Assembly (NCBI GenBank): GCA_903970285.1
Contig: CAJCHN010000148.1
Span: 1-64,000 of the forward strand
DNA length: 64,000 bases
Direction of reading: 5' to 3'
Origin: Rhodanobacteraceae bacterium
Lineage (GTDB): Bacteria; Acidobacteriota; Terriglobia; Terriglobales; Acidobacteriaceae
In this document: positions 18,343 through 29,856 of the stretch, piece by piece
Layout: each line of letters opens with the position of its first letter
Position numbering within the stretch: position 1 is the first letter of the stretch
Made by a program: the position numbers and the translations under genes
The notes under the pieces: model-generated
The model's database searches: none
What the model was told of the DNA's origin: nothing
Seen by the model: the letters and a program-made list of their open reading frames with translations, nothing else

Positions 18343-19302
18343 GTGAAGCACCTGATTATCCTTGTCGCCTTGATCCTGCCCGCTTTGCTCGCACTCTCGC
18401 AGACGGCATCACCTGCTGGCACAGTCACCGTAGCCGACGTCATCACGTTGTCGCAGGCCAAGGTGGGCGACTCGGTGATTCTCGCCAAGCTGACGCAAGC
18501 CAATCATGCTATGTCCCTCACCACGGACCAGATTCTTCAACTCAAGTCGGCGGGCGTGTCGGATACCGTCCTGCGCGCCATGATCCTGCCTCCTTCCAGT
18601 GCTCCAGCCACCGGCGTGGTTGTCGACAACAAATCCGTCGACCAGCTTCATAGTCTCAACCCGACCGGGGCCACGGTGCCCTACGGAATCGACACACCAC
18701 CTGCCGAGGATCCTCTCGCACCGCACGACTCGGGCATCTATCTTGCCTCTTCAAGCCCCGACGGAAAGCAGAGTTTCCAGTTCCTGGATCGCGCCGGGAT
18801 CACCGGCGTGCAGGAGAACGTGGGCGCGGTCTTCACCTTCTTTACCGTTCCTGTCACGGTGAGTTACACGATCCAGCCGCCGCGCTCGGCGATCCGCACC
18901 GCCAATCCCTTGCCGGTCTTCTACTTCTACTTCGAGAACAAAGCCGCCGGCCTCGGCAAATCCGCATTCTCCGCCGCGAACGTCAGCGCGCCGACGCAGT
19001 TTCAGCTGGTCAAGTTCTCCGCCAGCAAGAAGCAGCGCACCCTGCCCGCGGTGAAGTTCGGCGTGTTCACCGGCCTGGGCAACGGGGAAAAGGACATTGC
19101 GTTCAACAGTCAGCAACTGCGTAGCGGTGTCTACCGCGTCACACCCGTCAAACCCTTGCCGCCGGGCGAATATACCTTCATCGCCGCCCCTGCCCGACAA
19201 GCTCCAGCCGCCGTCAACGACCCAAACGCGCCAAAGCCGGACCTCTTCGACTTCGCGATCGACGCTCCCTCAGCGACATCCAGCGGCGCGTCACGCGAAT
19301 GA
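18343..19302 (+). CDS. Secreted protein of unknown function
   Basis: 319 residues from a GTG at 18343 preceded by GGAGG at ideal spacing. A Sec signal peptide (about 1-20) is followed by a short helical motif (about residues 27-77) that includes LTTDQILQLKSAGVSDTVL. This kind of motif recurs in Acidobacteriota exported proteins next to diverse C-terminal regions. The remaining 200 residues are beta-rich (SFQFLDRAGITG, VTVSYTIQPPRSAIRT, GEYTFIAAPA). I do not recognise an enzyme family. It is a single gene, divergent from the MscS channel. Confidence 0.75.
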   Translation: MKHLIILVALILPALLALSQTASPAGTVTVADVITLSQAKVGDSVILAKLTQANHAMSLTTDQILQLKSAGVSDTVLRAMILPPSSAPATGVVVDNKSVDQLHSLNPTGATVPYGIDTPPAEDPLAPHDSGIYLASSSPDGKQSFQFLDRAGITGVQENVGAVFTFFTVPVTVSYTIQPPRSAIRTANPLPVFYFYFENKAAGLGKSAFSAANVSAPTQFQLVKFSASKKQRTLPAVKFGVFTGLGNGEKDIAFNSQQLRSGVYRVTPVKPLPPGEYTFIAAPARQAPAAVNDPNAPKPDLFDFAIDAPSATSSGASRE

Positions 19303-19420
19303 GGGAGCGCCTCGCAAGCGATCCAGTACTCCTGGTTGAGGACATGCTGCGGCAGCATCGGCAAAAAGTTGAGTCCTGCATCTAAGATTGAGTCAGGCCA
19401 ACGCACCCTCGAAGGACTTC

Positions 19421-20485
19421 ATGCAGATCGCTTCCGTCGGCACCGCATTCCCGCCGCACCGCTACACCCAAACCCATATCGCCGAAACCCTCGTCGCCCG
19501 CTGGGGGGATAAACTCCCGGAGCCGCGACTCCTCACCCGCCTCCACGCCAACTGCGGTGTCGACACCCGCTATTTCGTCCTCCCCATCGAACGCTACCCC
19601 GAACTCCACGGCTTCAAGCAGACCAACGACGAGTGGATCACCGCCGCAGTCGAACTCGGTCAGACCGCCGTCGAACGTGCCCTCACGCCGCTCGGCCTCA
19701 CCCCGGCAGACATCTCCGCTATCTTCTTCGCCTCGGTGACCGGAATCGCTTCGCCCACCATCGACGCCCGCCTGATCAACAAGATGCCGTTCCCCACCCA
19801 TGTCAAGCGAACCCCCATCTTTGGACTCGGCTGCGTCGCCGGCGCCGCCGGCATCGCCCGCGCATCGGATTACCTGGCGGGCCATCCCGCCGAAATCGTT
19901 CTGCTTCTCTCCGTCGAACTCTGCTCCCTCACCTGGCAGGATGACGATCAATCCGTCGCCAATCTCATCTCCTGCGGGCTCTTCGGCGATGGCTGTGCCG
20001 CTGTCATTCTCGCCGGAGAAGAAGCCGTGCTCCCCAGCCCGCCCACCCGCGCCCCCGCCATCCTTGCCACCCGCTCCACCTTCTATCGCCACACCGAGCA
20101 TGTCATGGGCTGGGACATTCGCGACACCGGCTTCCGCATCGTGCTCTCGCCCGACGTGCCACGGGTCGTGCTCGAAAATCTCCGCGGCGACGTCGACTCC
20201 TTCCTCGCCGAACAGAACCTCACGCTCGCCGACATCAAGTCCTGGATCTTCCACTCCGGCGGCCCCAAGGTTCTCGAAGCCACTGAAAAGGCGCTCGACC
20301 TTCCCCCGGAGGCGCTCGCTCTCAGCTGGAAATCCCTGCGCGAAGTGGGCAATCTCTCCGCCGCCTCCGTCCTCTGTGTGCTCGAAGACACGTTGAAAAA
20401 CCATCCCGGCGAACCCGGCTCCTACTCCATTCTTGCCGCCATGGGTCCGGCTTTCTGCTTGGAGCTGGTTTTGCTGCAGTGGTAA
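19421..20485 (+). CDS. Type III polyketide synthase (chalcone/stilbene synthase-like)
   Basis: 354 residues from the ATG at 19421 (ribosome-binding site GAAGGA); an in-frame TTG at 19388 would add 11 residues. The thiolase fold with the type III PKS triad is visible: Cys138 in FGLGCVAGAAG, His278 in WIFHSGGPKV and Asn311 in REVGNLSAASV. The block MGWDIRDTGFRIVLS and the C-terminal AMGPAFCLELVLLQW are typical of bacterial type III PKSs of the alkylresorcinol/alkylpyrone group rather than of FabH. The expected reaction is condensation of malonyl-CoA units on a fatty acyl starter. It is followed 62 bp later by an ACP and then a ketosynthase, suggesting one operon. Confidence 0.88.
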   Translation: MQIASVGTAFPPHRYTQTHIAETLVARWGDKLPEPRLLTRLHANCGVDTRYFVLPIERYPELHGFKQTNDEWITAAVELGQTAVERALTPLGLTPADISAIFFASVTGIASPTIDARLINKMPFPTHVKRTPIFGLGCVAGAAGIARASDYLAGHPAEIVLLLSVELCSLTWQDDDQSVANLISCGLFGDGCAAVILAGEEAVLPSPPTRAPAILATRSTFYRHTEHVMGWDIRDTGFRIVLSPDVPRVVLENLRGDVDSFLAEQNLTLADIKSWIFHSGGPKVLEATEKALDLPPEALALSWKSLREVGNLSAASVLCVLEDTLKNHPGEPGSYSILAAMGPAFCLELVLLQW

Positions 20486-20547
20486 AGAACGCCGACCCAC
20501 GCATCTCATACCGCCGAATTCGCAGCCCGCTCCCGTACACTTCCTCT

Positions 20548-20796
20548 ATGGACGACATCACGACCAAGATCATCCACCTGATCGCCAGCTCAAAGTCGCT
20601 TCCCGCGGACGCCGTCACCCCAGCCTCCACCTTCGACGAACTCAACATCGACTCGCTCGATAAGATCAACCTCTCCTTCGAGGTCGAAGAGCTCTTCTCG
20701 GTCGAAATCCCCGACAATTCGCTCAACTCCCTCCGCACCGTCGGCGACGTCATCGCCGGCGTCCATCGGTTGCAGATGGCAAAACAGGAAGCATGA
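20548..20796 (+). CDS. Acyl carrier protein
   Basis: 82 residues from the ATG at 20548. The phosphopantetheine attachment serine is Ser36 in NIDSLDKINL, with the usual acidic helix II following (FEVEELFSVEIPD). Its size is normal for ACP. A longer upstream open frame exists but would add an unrelated basic N-terminus. It lies between the type III PKS and a FabF-like ketosynthase, so it is more likely a dedicated carrier for this cluster than the housekeeping AcpP. Confidence 0.93.
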   Translation: MDDITTKIIHLIASSKSLPADAVTPASTFDELNIDSLDKINLSFEVEELFSVEIPDNSLNSLRTVGDVIAGVHRLQMAKQEA

Positions 20797-20889
20797 TACG
20801 ACGCTCGTTGATTCGCGCCCTCGGATGGTCTTCCGAACCCGATCCGCGGCTTCTTCCTGAACAGCCTGCGCCGGGGACATGAGCTCGAT

Positions 20890-22134
20890 ATGCAAAGAGT
20901 CGTCATCACCGGTCTCGGCTGCCTCACTCCCATCGGCAACTCGGCTCACGATCTCTGGCTTTCGCTCGAAGCCGGTCGTATCGGCATCCTGCCGTTTACC
21001 GAGCCCGATCCCAGCCTCAAGTTCAAAGCCGCCGGCCAGATCCTCGATCTCGACCTCTCCAGCCTGAGTCCCCCGCAGCTTCAGACCGCCGAGCGCTGTT
21101 CGCATCTCGCCATCCTCGCCGCCCGTCAGGCCGCGGCTCAATCATCTCTGACCTCCCATCACGCTCCGGACCAGATCGCCATCGTGCTCGGCTGCTCCAC
21201 CAACGGGCGGCAGGCGGAAGAGCCCGAGATCGCCCGCGTCTACACCCAGAACGCCCGCGTCCATCCGCTCACTATCGCGCGCTCCATGGCCTCGAACGGC
21301 GCCAGCCAGGTGGCCATCGATCAGCACATCACCGGGCCTGCCTTCGCCGTCTCGACCGCCTGCGCCTCCGGCGCCCACGCCATCGGCCTGGCTTTCCACA
21401 TGATCCGCAGCGGCATGGTCACCGCCGCGCTTGCCGGAGCCCACGAAGCCCCGCTGACACGCGCCTTCCTCCGCGCCTGGGACTCGATGCGCGTGGTCTC
21501 CCCCACCGCCTGCCGCCCGTTCTCGGTGGACCGTGACGGCATGTCGCTCGCCGAAGGCGCCGCCGTCCTCTCGCTCGAAACCCTCGCGTCCGCCAGAGCC
21601 CGCAATGCCCCCATCGTCGCCGAAATCCTCGGCTTCGGCATGTCCACTGACGCTCACCACATCACCCAGCCGCGTGCCGAAGGCCCGGCGCAGGCCATCC
21701 GCGCCGCCCTTGCGGATGCCGCCGCAACGCTGGCCGCAAACTCCCAGACCGAACCCCACCCACTCCAGCAGCAGGTCGCCTTCATCAACGCCCACGGCAC
21801 CGCCACCCCCATCAACGACCAGGTTGAAGCTGCCGCCATCCACCAGGTCTTCGGCCCCCGCGCATCCCAGATCCCCGTCTCCGGAACCAAGGGGTTCCAC
21901 GGTCACTCGCTTGGCGCCTCTTCGGCCATTGAAACCCTCATCACGGCGCTTGCTCTCCATCATCGCCGCGTCCCGTTTACCGCCGGCACCATGACCCTCG
22001 ATCCCTCGCTCCAACTCGATGTGGTCCTCGGGCAGCCACGCGATCTTCCTCCCGAAGGGCGGCTCATCGCCCTCACTCAGTCGCTCGCCTTCGGCGGCCT
22101 CAACGCCGTTCTTTGTCTGCGCAGCGCGCCCTGA
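20890..22134 (+). CDS. Beta-ketoacyl-ACP synthase (FabF/KAS II-like)
   Basis: 414 residues. A condensing enzyme with nucleophile Cys158 in VSTACASGAHAIG and the two histidines in INAHGTATPINDQ and KGFHGHSLGAS, giving the elongation-type Cys-His-His triad. The N-terminus VVITGLGCLTPIGNS is standard. Its length is typical for KAS II (about 410). It lies 93 bp after the ACP on the same strand. In this context it probably elongates or supplies an ACP-bound acyl chain for the type III PKS product. No ketoreductase or thioesterase is in the cluster. Confidence 0.93.
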   Translation: MQRVVITGLGCLTPIGNSAHDLWLSLEAGRIGILPFTEPDPSLKFKAAGQILDLDLSSLSPPQLQTAERCSHLAILAARQAAAQSSLTSHHAPDQIAIVLGCSTNGRQAEEPEIARVYTQNARVHPLTIARSMASNGASQVAIDQHITGPAFAVSTACASGAHAIGLAFHMIRSGMVTAALAGAHEAPLTRAFLRAWDSMRVVSPTACRPFSVDRDGMSLAEGAAVLSLETLASARARNAPIVAEILGFGMSTDAHHITQPRAEGPAQAIRAALADAAATLAANSQTEPHPLQQQVAFINAHGTATPINDQVEAAAIHQVFGPRASQIPVSGTKGFHGHSLGASSAIETLITALALHHRRVPFTAGTMTLDPSLQLDVVLGQPRDLPPEGRLIALTQSLAFGGLNAVLCLRSAP

Positions 22135-22444
22135 TCATCAACCTCCAATGGCCTGATTTCGATCGTCGCGGATTCCTGATCGCTGTCTGCCGGACGTGCG
22201 CGGCATCCCGCCTGCGCCGCCTTTTGTCATCCTCATGAAACATTTCTCTTGCAATACCCGCGGCCAACCGCTACCTTAGCTCCAATCCCTGTCTCATTTG
22301 GCCTAAACCGGGCGCCTCCACGACGAGGTTCTCCCGGTCCTCCCGACGACGCACTCTGCATCGCCCGGGTAGTCCCTTCCTTATTCCACCAACTGCCTTC
22401 CGGCGGTAACGCGGCTCTGTCTCCATTTTTCGAGGTGAATCAGC
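22135..22444. other. 310-bp leader region of the TonB receptor gene
   Basis: No gene is seen. The candidate promoter at 22249-22277 is the only signal I can propose. The remaining 170 bp to the start codon would form a long 5' untranslated region without an obvious riboswitch fold. Confidence 0.4.
22249..22277 (+). promoter_or_regulatory. Candidate sigma-70 promoter of the TonB receptor gene
   Basis: TTGCAA (22249-22254), a 17-bp spacer, then TACCTT (22272-22277). The -35 matches 4 of 6 and the -10 matches about 4 of 6. It is placed about 170 bp upstream of the receptor start. No start-site evidence exists. Confidence 0.3.
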
Positions 22445-25400
22445 ATGAAAAGACTTCCCGCAAAGCTCATCAGCCTCTTCGTACTCCTGGCCCTGGGTCT
22501 CGCCGCCCACGCCCAGACCTTCCGTGGTGGGATCAACGGAACCGTCGAAGATCCAACCGGCGCGGTCATTCCCAACGCCGACGTGGTCGCCACCGATGTC
22601 GCAACCGGGATCGTGCACAACACCACAAGTTCATCCGCCGGCGAATTCCTCTTCCAGGACCTCCCTCTCGGCACCTACAACATCTCTGTCACGGTCGCCG
22701 GCTTTTCCGTCGCAAAGTACGACAAGATTACGGTAGCCGCCGGAACCACCTACACGCTCCCGGTCAAGCTGCAGCTCTCATCCACCGGCACTACCGTGGA
22801 AGTCGAAGCCGGCGCCGTCGCGCTCGACACCACCACCGTCACCCAAACCACCAACCTCGCTAGCGAAGTCGTTAACGATACCCCGCTGAACGGGCGCGAC
22901 TTTACCCAGCTCATCTCGGTAGCACCCGGCTTCGGAGGATACTCCGCCGGCGGCTTCGGTTCGGTGAACGGCAGCCGCGCCAACCAGGTCAACTGGCAGA
23001 TCGACGGCGTCGACAACAACGATCTCTGGCATAACGTTCCATCCGTCAATCAGGGTGGCGTGGAGGGTATCGCCGGCATCACCCTGCCGCTTGATTCCAT
23101 CGAGCAGTATTCGCAACAGACCCAGTCCACCGCCGAAGCCGGCCGCAACCCGGGTGGCGTGGTCAATATCGTAACCAAGTCCGGCACCAATACCATTCAT
23201 GGCTCGATCTATTTCTTCGACCGCAACGAATTTCTTGCCGCCAACAGCCCTTTCGCCGACGGCGCGCGCAAAGGCGAACTCCGCAACGTGCAGTACGGTG
23301 CCAGCATTGGCGGCCCAATCATGAAGGATCGGCTCTTCTACTTCTTCAACTATGAGAAGCAGCAGTTCAAGATCAATTCGCCAGCCATCACCACCGAACC
23401 AACCACTGCTTTCCAAACCGATTCCACCGCGCTGCTCAACCAGTTCAATCTCACGCCCACCTCGGTCGCGACCGCTTCGCTCGCCGCGTTCTATCCGGCT
23501 TCCATCCTGAACTGCCCAACGGTAGGCTCCTCCTGCGATTCGGTCAACAACTATTCCAGCGCCGCTCCCATCACCGGGTACAGCTATAACGGGGTCGGAA
23601 AAGTCGACTTTACGATTACCCCCAAGCACACGCTCGCCCTTCGTATGTACGGCGGTCAAGGCAACCAGGAGGCGCCCGTCGGAACCATCGATCCTTACTT
23701 CTTTGAACAGGGTCCGATCCATGTCTACAACTGGTCCGCCGTGCTCAACTCAGTACTCACGTCGCATCTCACAAACCAGTTGCTCGTCGGCGTCAACTAC
23801 TTCAATCAGATCTTCTTCGATGAGAACCACAACATCGATCCCATCTCTTTCGGCTTCAATACGGGCGCAGCGCAACCGCTTCTCTCAGGTGCCCCAGGAA
23901 TTAACATCGTCGGCTTCGACAACCTGCAGAATGCCACACCACCCTCAGGTCGCAACGACGTCACCGGACAGATCACCGACTCAGCCTCCCTGGTTCGCGG
24001 CAAGCACGAACTCCGCTTCTCCGGCGAGTTCCGCAGGGGTTATGTCAATGAGTTCTACCACCGGAAAACTCGCGGCAACTTTTCGTTCCCCGGGACCCAG
24101 GGCCCTTGGGGCTACCAGGCCACCGGCATGAACGCCGGATTCCAGTCCTCCTCCTGCCAGCAACAGTACGGCTTCACCACGCCCACCGCAGCTCAGCAGG
24201 CCTATGTTGCCGGCATTGCCGCTCAGAGCAACGGGGAACAGATTCTGGCCCTCGCCGACTTCCTCATCGGCTGCACCCATCAGGCGCAGATCGTTCGCGG
24301 AGACACGGAGCGCGAAGTCTACGTCAACAACTTCTCTGGTTCAGCAGGCGACGCCTTCCAGATTACGCCGCACCTCAACCTCAACTACGGCGTTCGCTAC
24401 GACTATCTCGGACCCATGCACGATGGACAGCAGGACCTCTCCGTCTTCCGCCCGACAAATCCCGATGCGATCAATGGGCTCGTCTTCCAGGGCAAGCAGG
24501 TTTCATCCCTCTTTCCCAGAACGCCCTACGATTTCAGCCCCCGCTTTGGCTTTGCTTTCCAGCCCCCGATGGCGCCCGGAACCAACCTGCGCGGCGGAAT
24601 CGGAATGTTCTTTGATCAACCCAACATGAACCCCTTCCTTGACAATCGGCCACCTAATGGCGGAGCCTCCGGGGCAGAATCCAACCCCGGCGGACCGGCC
24701 CCCGTGTCGACGCTCTCAGCCACCAACGAAGTCATCACACCGGGAAAGCTGCTCTTTCCCACTACCACGGCCTTCAGCCCGACCACCTACTACAATCTAT
24801 ATTCCATCAGCCCCAATCTGCGCCCCTCCTACACCTTCAACTTCAACCTCAATCTTGAGAAGAGCCTCGGCTCCAAGTCCCTGTTCACCATCGGCTACGT
24901 TGGCTCCCAGTCGCGCAAACTGATCTCAAACCACGACATCAACCAGGCCGCCGTGGGTTCCGCCGCCCTCGTCACGACCAACGCCGATGGAAGCTCCAAC
25001 CTGCTTGCTCAGAACGCGACCCGTCCATACGGAGCGCAGTTCCCCTACTACGGCACCATCAACGAAGTCGCCAGCATCGGCAACTCCAACTACAATTCTC
25101 TTCAGACCACGCTGAAGACCACCAACTATCATCACTTGACCAGTCAGTTCGCCTACACCTGGGCGCACGGCCTGGATATCCTCACGCAGTACCGCAACGC
25201 CAATCTCACGAACGCCCTCGATCCCAAGTTCGACTACGGGAACATGGACTACGACACGCGCCACGCCTTTGTCGCTGACCTGGTTTACGACGTTCCCGGC
25301 GGAGATCACCTCAAGGGCTTCACCAACGGCTGGCAGCTCAACTCGCTCGTCACCTTCCACTCCGGCCAGCCTTACAGCATCTATACCGGTAACGACACCT

Positions 25401-25825
25401 CAGGCACTGGTGAAGGTGAAGATCGCGGTGTACCCACCGGCGCAAGTCCTTACGCCGGAACCAGCAAGAGCGTTGTCAACGGGGTGGTCAACTGGCTCAA
25501 CCCGGGCGCCTTTACCAACCCCACTACTTACTCCTTCGGTACGCTTCGCCGCAACCAGCTCAGCGCTCCCGGATACGGAGACGTCGACCTCTCCGTCTTC
25601 AAGAACAATAAGTTTGAGTTCCTCGGACACGACGTCAACACTCAGTTCCGCGTCGAAATGTTCAATCTGTTCAACCGCGCTAATCTCGCCCCGCCCGACA
25701 ACTACATCGGCGACGGCGCTGCATTCGGTACCATCACCCAGACCATCGGCTTCTACAACGGAGCCCCAGGGATCGGCCCCGGCGAGCCCTTCAACACCCA
25801 ACTCGCCTTGAAAATCCTCTTCTGA
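22445..25825 (+). CDS. Oar-like TonB-dependent receptor with carboxypeptidase-regulatory-like domain
   Basis: A 1126-residue outer-membrane protein. It has a signal peptide (1-24, ending AAHAQ), a carboxypeptidase regulatory-like beta domain (about 28-115; GTVEDPTGAVIPNADVVAT, FLFQDLPLGTYNISVT), a plug domain with the family patterns NGRDFTQLISVAPG, VNGSRANQVNWQIDGVDNN and GGVVNIVTKSGTNTIHGS, then a large beta-barrel ending in the aromatic LALKILF. No classical TonB box is obvious. Length and architecture fit the expanded acidobacterial SusC/Oar-like group. The substrate is unknown. It follows the PKS cluster on the same strand but with a 310-bp gap, so it is probably a separate transcript; a terminator follows. 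Confidence 0.92.
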   Translation: MKRLPAKLISLFVLLALGLAAHAQTFRGGINGTVEDPTGAVIPNADVVATDVATGIVHNTTSSSAGEFLFQDLPLGTYNISVTVAGFSVAKYDKITVAAGTTYTLPVKLQLSSTGTTVEVEAGAVALDTTTVTQTTNLASEVVNDTPLNGRDFTQLISVAPGFGGYSAGGFGSVNGSRANQVNWQIDGVDNNDLWHNVPSVNQGGVEGIAGITLPLDSIEQYSQQTQSTAEAGRNPGGVVNIVTKSGTNTIHGSIYFFDRNEFLAANSPFADGARKGELRNVQYGASIGGPIMKDRLFYFFNYEKQQFKINSPAITTEPTTAFQTDSTALLNQFNLTPTSVATASLAAFYPASILNCPTVGSSCDSVNNYSSAAPITGYSYNGVGKVDFTITPKHTLALRMYGGQGNQEAPVGTIDPYFFEQGPIHVYNWSAVLNSVLTSHLTNQLLVGVNYFNQIFFDENHNIDPISFGFNTGAAQPLLSGAPGINIVGFDNLQNATPPSGRNDVTGQITDSASLVRGKHELRFSGEFRRGYVNEFYHRKTRGNFSFPGTQGPWGYQATGMNAGFQSSSCQQQYGFTTPTAAQQAYVAGIAAQSNGEQILALADFLIGCTHQAQIVRGDTEREVYVNNFSGSAGDAFQITPHLNLNYGVRYDYLGPMHDGQQDLSVFRPTNPDAINGLVFQGKQVSSLFPRTPYDFSPRFGFAFQPPMAPGTNLRGGIGMFFDQPNMNPFLDNRPPNGGASGAESNPGGPAPVSTLSATNEVITPGKLLFPTTTAFSPTTYYNLYSISPNLRPSYTFNFNLNLEKSLGSKSLFTIGYVGSQSRKLISNHDINQAAVGSAALVTTNADGSSNLLAQNATRPYGAQFPYYGTINEVASIGNSNYNSLQTTLKTTNYHHLTSQFAYTWAHGLDILTQYRNANLTNALDPKFDYGNMDYDTRHAFVADLVYDVPGGDHLKGFTNGWQLNSLVTFHSGQPYSIYTGNDTSGTGEGEDRGVPTGASPYAGTSKSVVNGVVNWLNPGAFTNPTTYSFGTLRRNQLSAPGYGDVDLSVFKNNKFEFLGHDVNTQFRVEMFNLFNRANLAPPDNYIGDGAAFGTITQTIGFYNGAPGIGPGEPFNTQLALKILF

Positions 25826-25850
25826 CCCTAACCCGTTCCATCCAAACCAA

Positions 25851-25886
25851 TGCCCCGGCCTGCAACCACAGGCAGGGGCATTTTCG
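25851..25886 (+). terminator. Rho-independent terminator after the TonB receptor gene
   Basis: A hairpin with arms TGCCCCGGCCTGC (25851-25863) and GGCAGGGGCA (25871-25880), a small bulge, and a following TTTT. It lies 25 bp after the receptor stop codon. Confidence 0.7.
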
Positions 25887-26102
25887 CGCCGCTACTAACC
25901 CCTCCACTCATTCCGCGAGCGATTCCAAGTCGTAGCCCTCATCGCCGCCGGAACCTCCGGCTTCGTTGCCCCCCACGCACACCCGCCGCACACCGCCACA
26001 ATCCACATGAGCCCTCCACGCCGACGCCTGACCTGCTTGAATCCCCCGGGCAATCCCGCCGACCGACGCATTCGCAACCACCTGTCATCTAAACTCAAAC
26101 CT

Positions 26103-28106
<2,004 letters not shown>

Positions 28107-28191
28107 ATGACCCTGAAGCATGCAGCAGGGTACGATGTACTATCCAACGCGATTTGGCCGCAATTTTGCCGGATCGGAAAGCCGCCACCTG

Positions 28192-29856
28192 ATGGACCAT
28201 ATTCGAGTCTGCAATTTACGGTGCCTAGCGGATAGCGGTGCGATAGAGATCAAACCTATCACACTGCTGGTAGGCGCGAATAGCTCAGGAAAAAGCACGT
28301 TTCTTCGCGTATTCCCTTTACTCAAGCAGAGCCACGAAATGCGGACTCTGGGGGGATTAGTCCTAAACGAAGGCGACGTGGATTTTGGATTCTTCGACGA
28401 AGCCATTCACCGCAATGCCCAACCTGCTGAACTGAAGCTTGAAATCGGGCTAACTCTGCAGAGGGGGTATTATCAAGGGGGAGCCTGGAACAACTTCCTG
28501 ATAGAACCCGTCGATCTGACCTGCACAATTAGCTATGTGCAGCGTGCCCACGACTCACGTTATCCCCGACTCAGAGCCGTAGAACTTGAACTTGTTACCG
28601 GTACGTCACGAGACAAAATCCTTGTAAGAGCGCAAGATGACGGAACAGTTTCAGATTTCCAGGTGAATGACTTCGTAGCAAGCTCTGAGGAGAAGAAGTC
28701 GCTCAACTTGCGCATCACGCGCGGTGTAGTCCCGCAGCTAATCCAGGCAATGAGTAAACAAAGCAAGTTCGACGAATCCTTCGACGTCTCCGAGCGAATT
28801 ATAAGTCCTTTTGACAAAAGATTGATCGCAGACACCGCCGTCTTCTTCCACGGCAGGACCGCTGAGGAGACACGCCTAGCCACCTTCAGGAGCATCCCAA
28901 TTGGATCTCCCGAGAAAATGCTGGGCTTTATGCGAAGCGGTGGCCTTGAATCTTGGGTACAGCGTGTCAGGGGACTCACGCCAGAATCAAGTGCCTTTCG
29001 AAATGTGCGGAACTTACTATTTGCGAAGCGTGTTAATGACATTCTTGAATCCGTAAATATATATGTTAGTCAACTTGCTAAGTCAGTACACTATTTCCAA
29101 CCTGTGCGAGCAAGCGTGCAGAGATATTATCTGAGTAGAGACGTATCGATCGAAAGTGTTAATTCGACCGGCCTCAACGTGGCCATGGTGCTGGGCAGTC
29201 TGTCGTCTCGAGACCAACTTAGATTTCGTGAGTGGATGCGAAAATACTTCGGGTTTGAAGTATTTCCAGAGAGCGTCGGTGACGGCGCACGTATATCGCT
29301 CAGGATGAAAGATGAATCAAGTGGCGCAGAATTTAACCTAGCCGACACTGGATTCGGGTTCTCTCAAATGCTCCCCTTTTTAGTACAGGTGTGGAGTTTG
29401 ATTGAGGGGCAGAGTGGCCAGTTGCGCCGACCGAGACCCTCCTACTTCCGCTTTCAAAACACCGCTTTTCCGATGAGCTTTATAGTAGCAATAGAACAAC
29501 CAGAGTTGCATCTGCACCCAGCACTGCAAGCGAGACTTGCTGATCTAATCGTTGCGATGGCAAACCTAAGCCGAGAGAAACAGGTACCTATCCGCTTTGT
29601 GCTGGAGACGCACAGCCAAACTATCATCGAGCGCATCGGTCAGTCTGTTGAATGCAAGCTCCTGGAACCGCAGGACGTTCAGATCGTGCTCTTCGAGCTA
29701 GATTGGACCAACCCGAGGAGCAACACTTCAAGCGTAAGAACAACTTCCTTTGATGACCTGGGCGTCTTAGTCAACTGGCCTTTTGGGTTTCTCTCAGCAC
29801 CCCTTTCACTACCTACCTCCACGACGAGCGAAAGGGCGAATGCTGTTCCGAATTGA
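28192..29856 (+). CDS. OLD-like AAA/ABC ATPase (AAA_15/DUF3696 type), candidate defence protein
   Basis: 554 residues from the ATG at 28192, chosen because IRVCNLRCLADSGAIEI is the normal start of these SMC/ABC-like ATPases; earlier ATGs at 28120 and 28135 are possible. Walker A is GANSSGKS (28-35). Further on come the signature-like LADTGFGFSQMLP, Walker B VAIEQPELHLHPALQ and the post-Walker ETHSQTIIERIG motif of the OLD family. The C-terminus has the WPFGFL feature of DUF3696. The DNA is visibly more AT-rich than glmS upstream, with codons such as ATA and TTA that neighbours avoid, indicating transfer. It overlaps the next gene by 17 bp. By analogy with split ATPase-Toprim systems (PARIS, Gabija-like, OLD), it probably senses or controls a nuclease partner; this is inference. 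Confidence 0.85.
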   Translation: MDHIRVCNLRCLADSGAIEIKPITLLVGANSSGKSTFLRVFPLLKQSHEMRTLGGLVLNEGDVDFGFFDEAIHRNAQPAELKLEIGLTLQRGYYQGGAWNNFLIEPVDLTCTISYVQRAHDSRYPRLRAVELELVTGTSRDKILVRAQDDGTVSDFQVNDFVASSEEKKSLNLRITRGVVPQLIQAMSKQSKFDESFDVSERIISPFDKRLIADTAVFFHGRTAEETRLATFRSIPIGSPEKMLGFMRSGGLESWVQRVRGLTPESSAFRNVRNLLFAKRVNDILESVNIYVSQLAKSVHYFQPVRASVQRYYLSRDVSIESVNSTGLNVAMVLGSLSSRDQLRFREWMRKYFGFEVFPESVGDGARISLRMKDESSGAEFNLADTGFGFSQMLPFLVQVWSLIEGQSGQLRRPRPSYFRFQNTAFPMSFIVAIEQPELHLHPALQARLADLIVAMANLSREKQVPIRFVLETHSQTIIERIGQSVECKLLEPQDVQIVLFELDWTNPRSNTSSVRTTSFDDLGVLVNWPFGFLSAPLSLPTSTTSERANAVPN

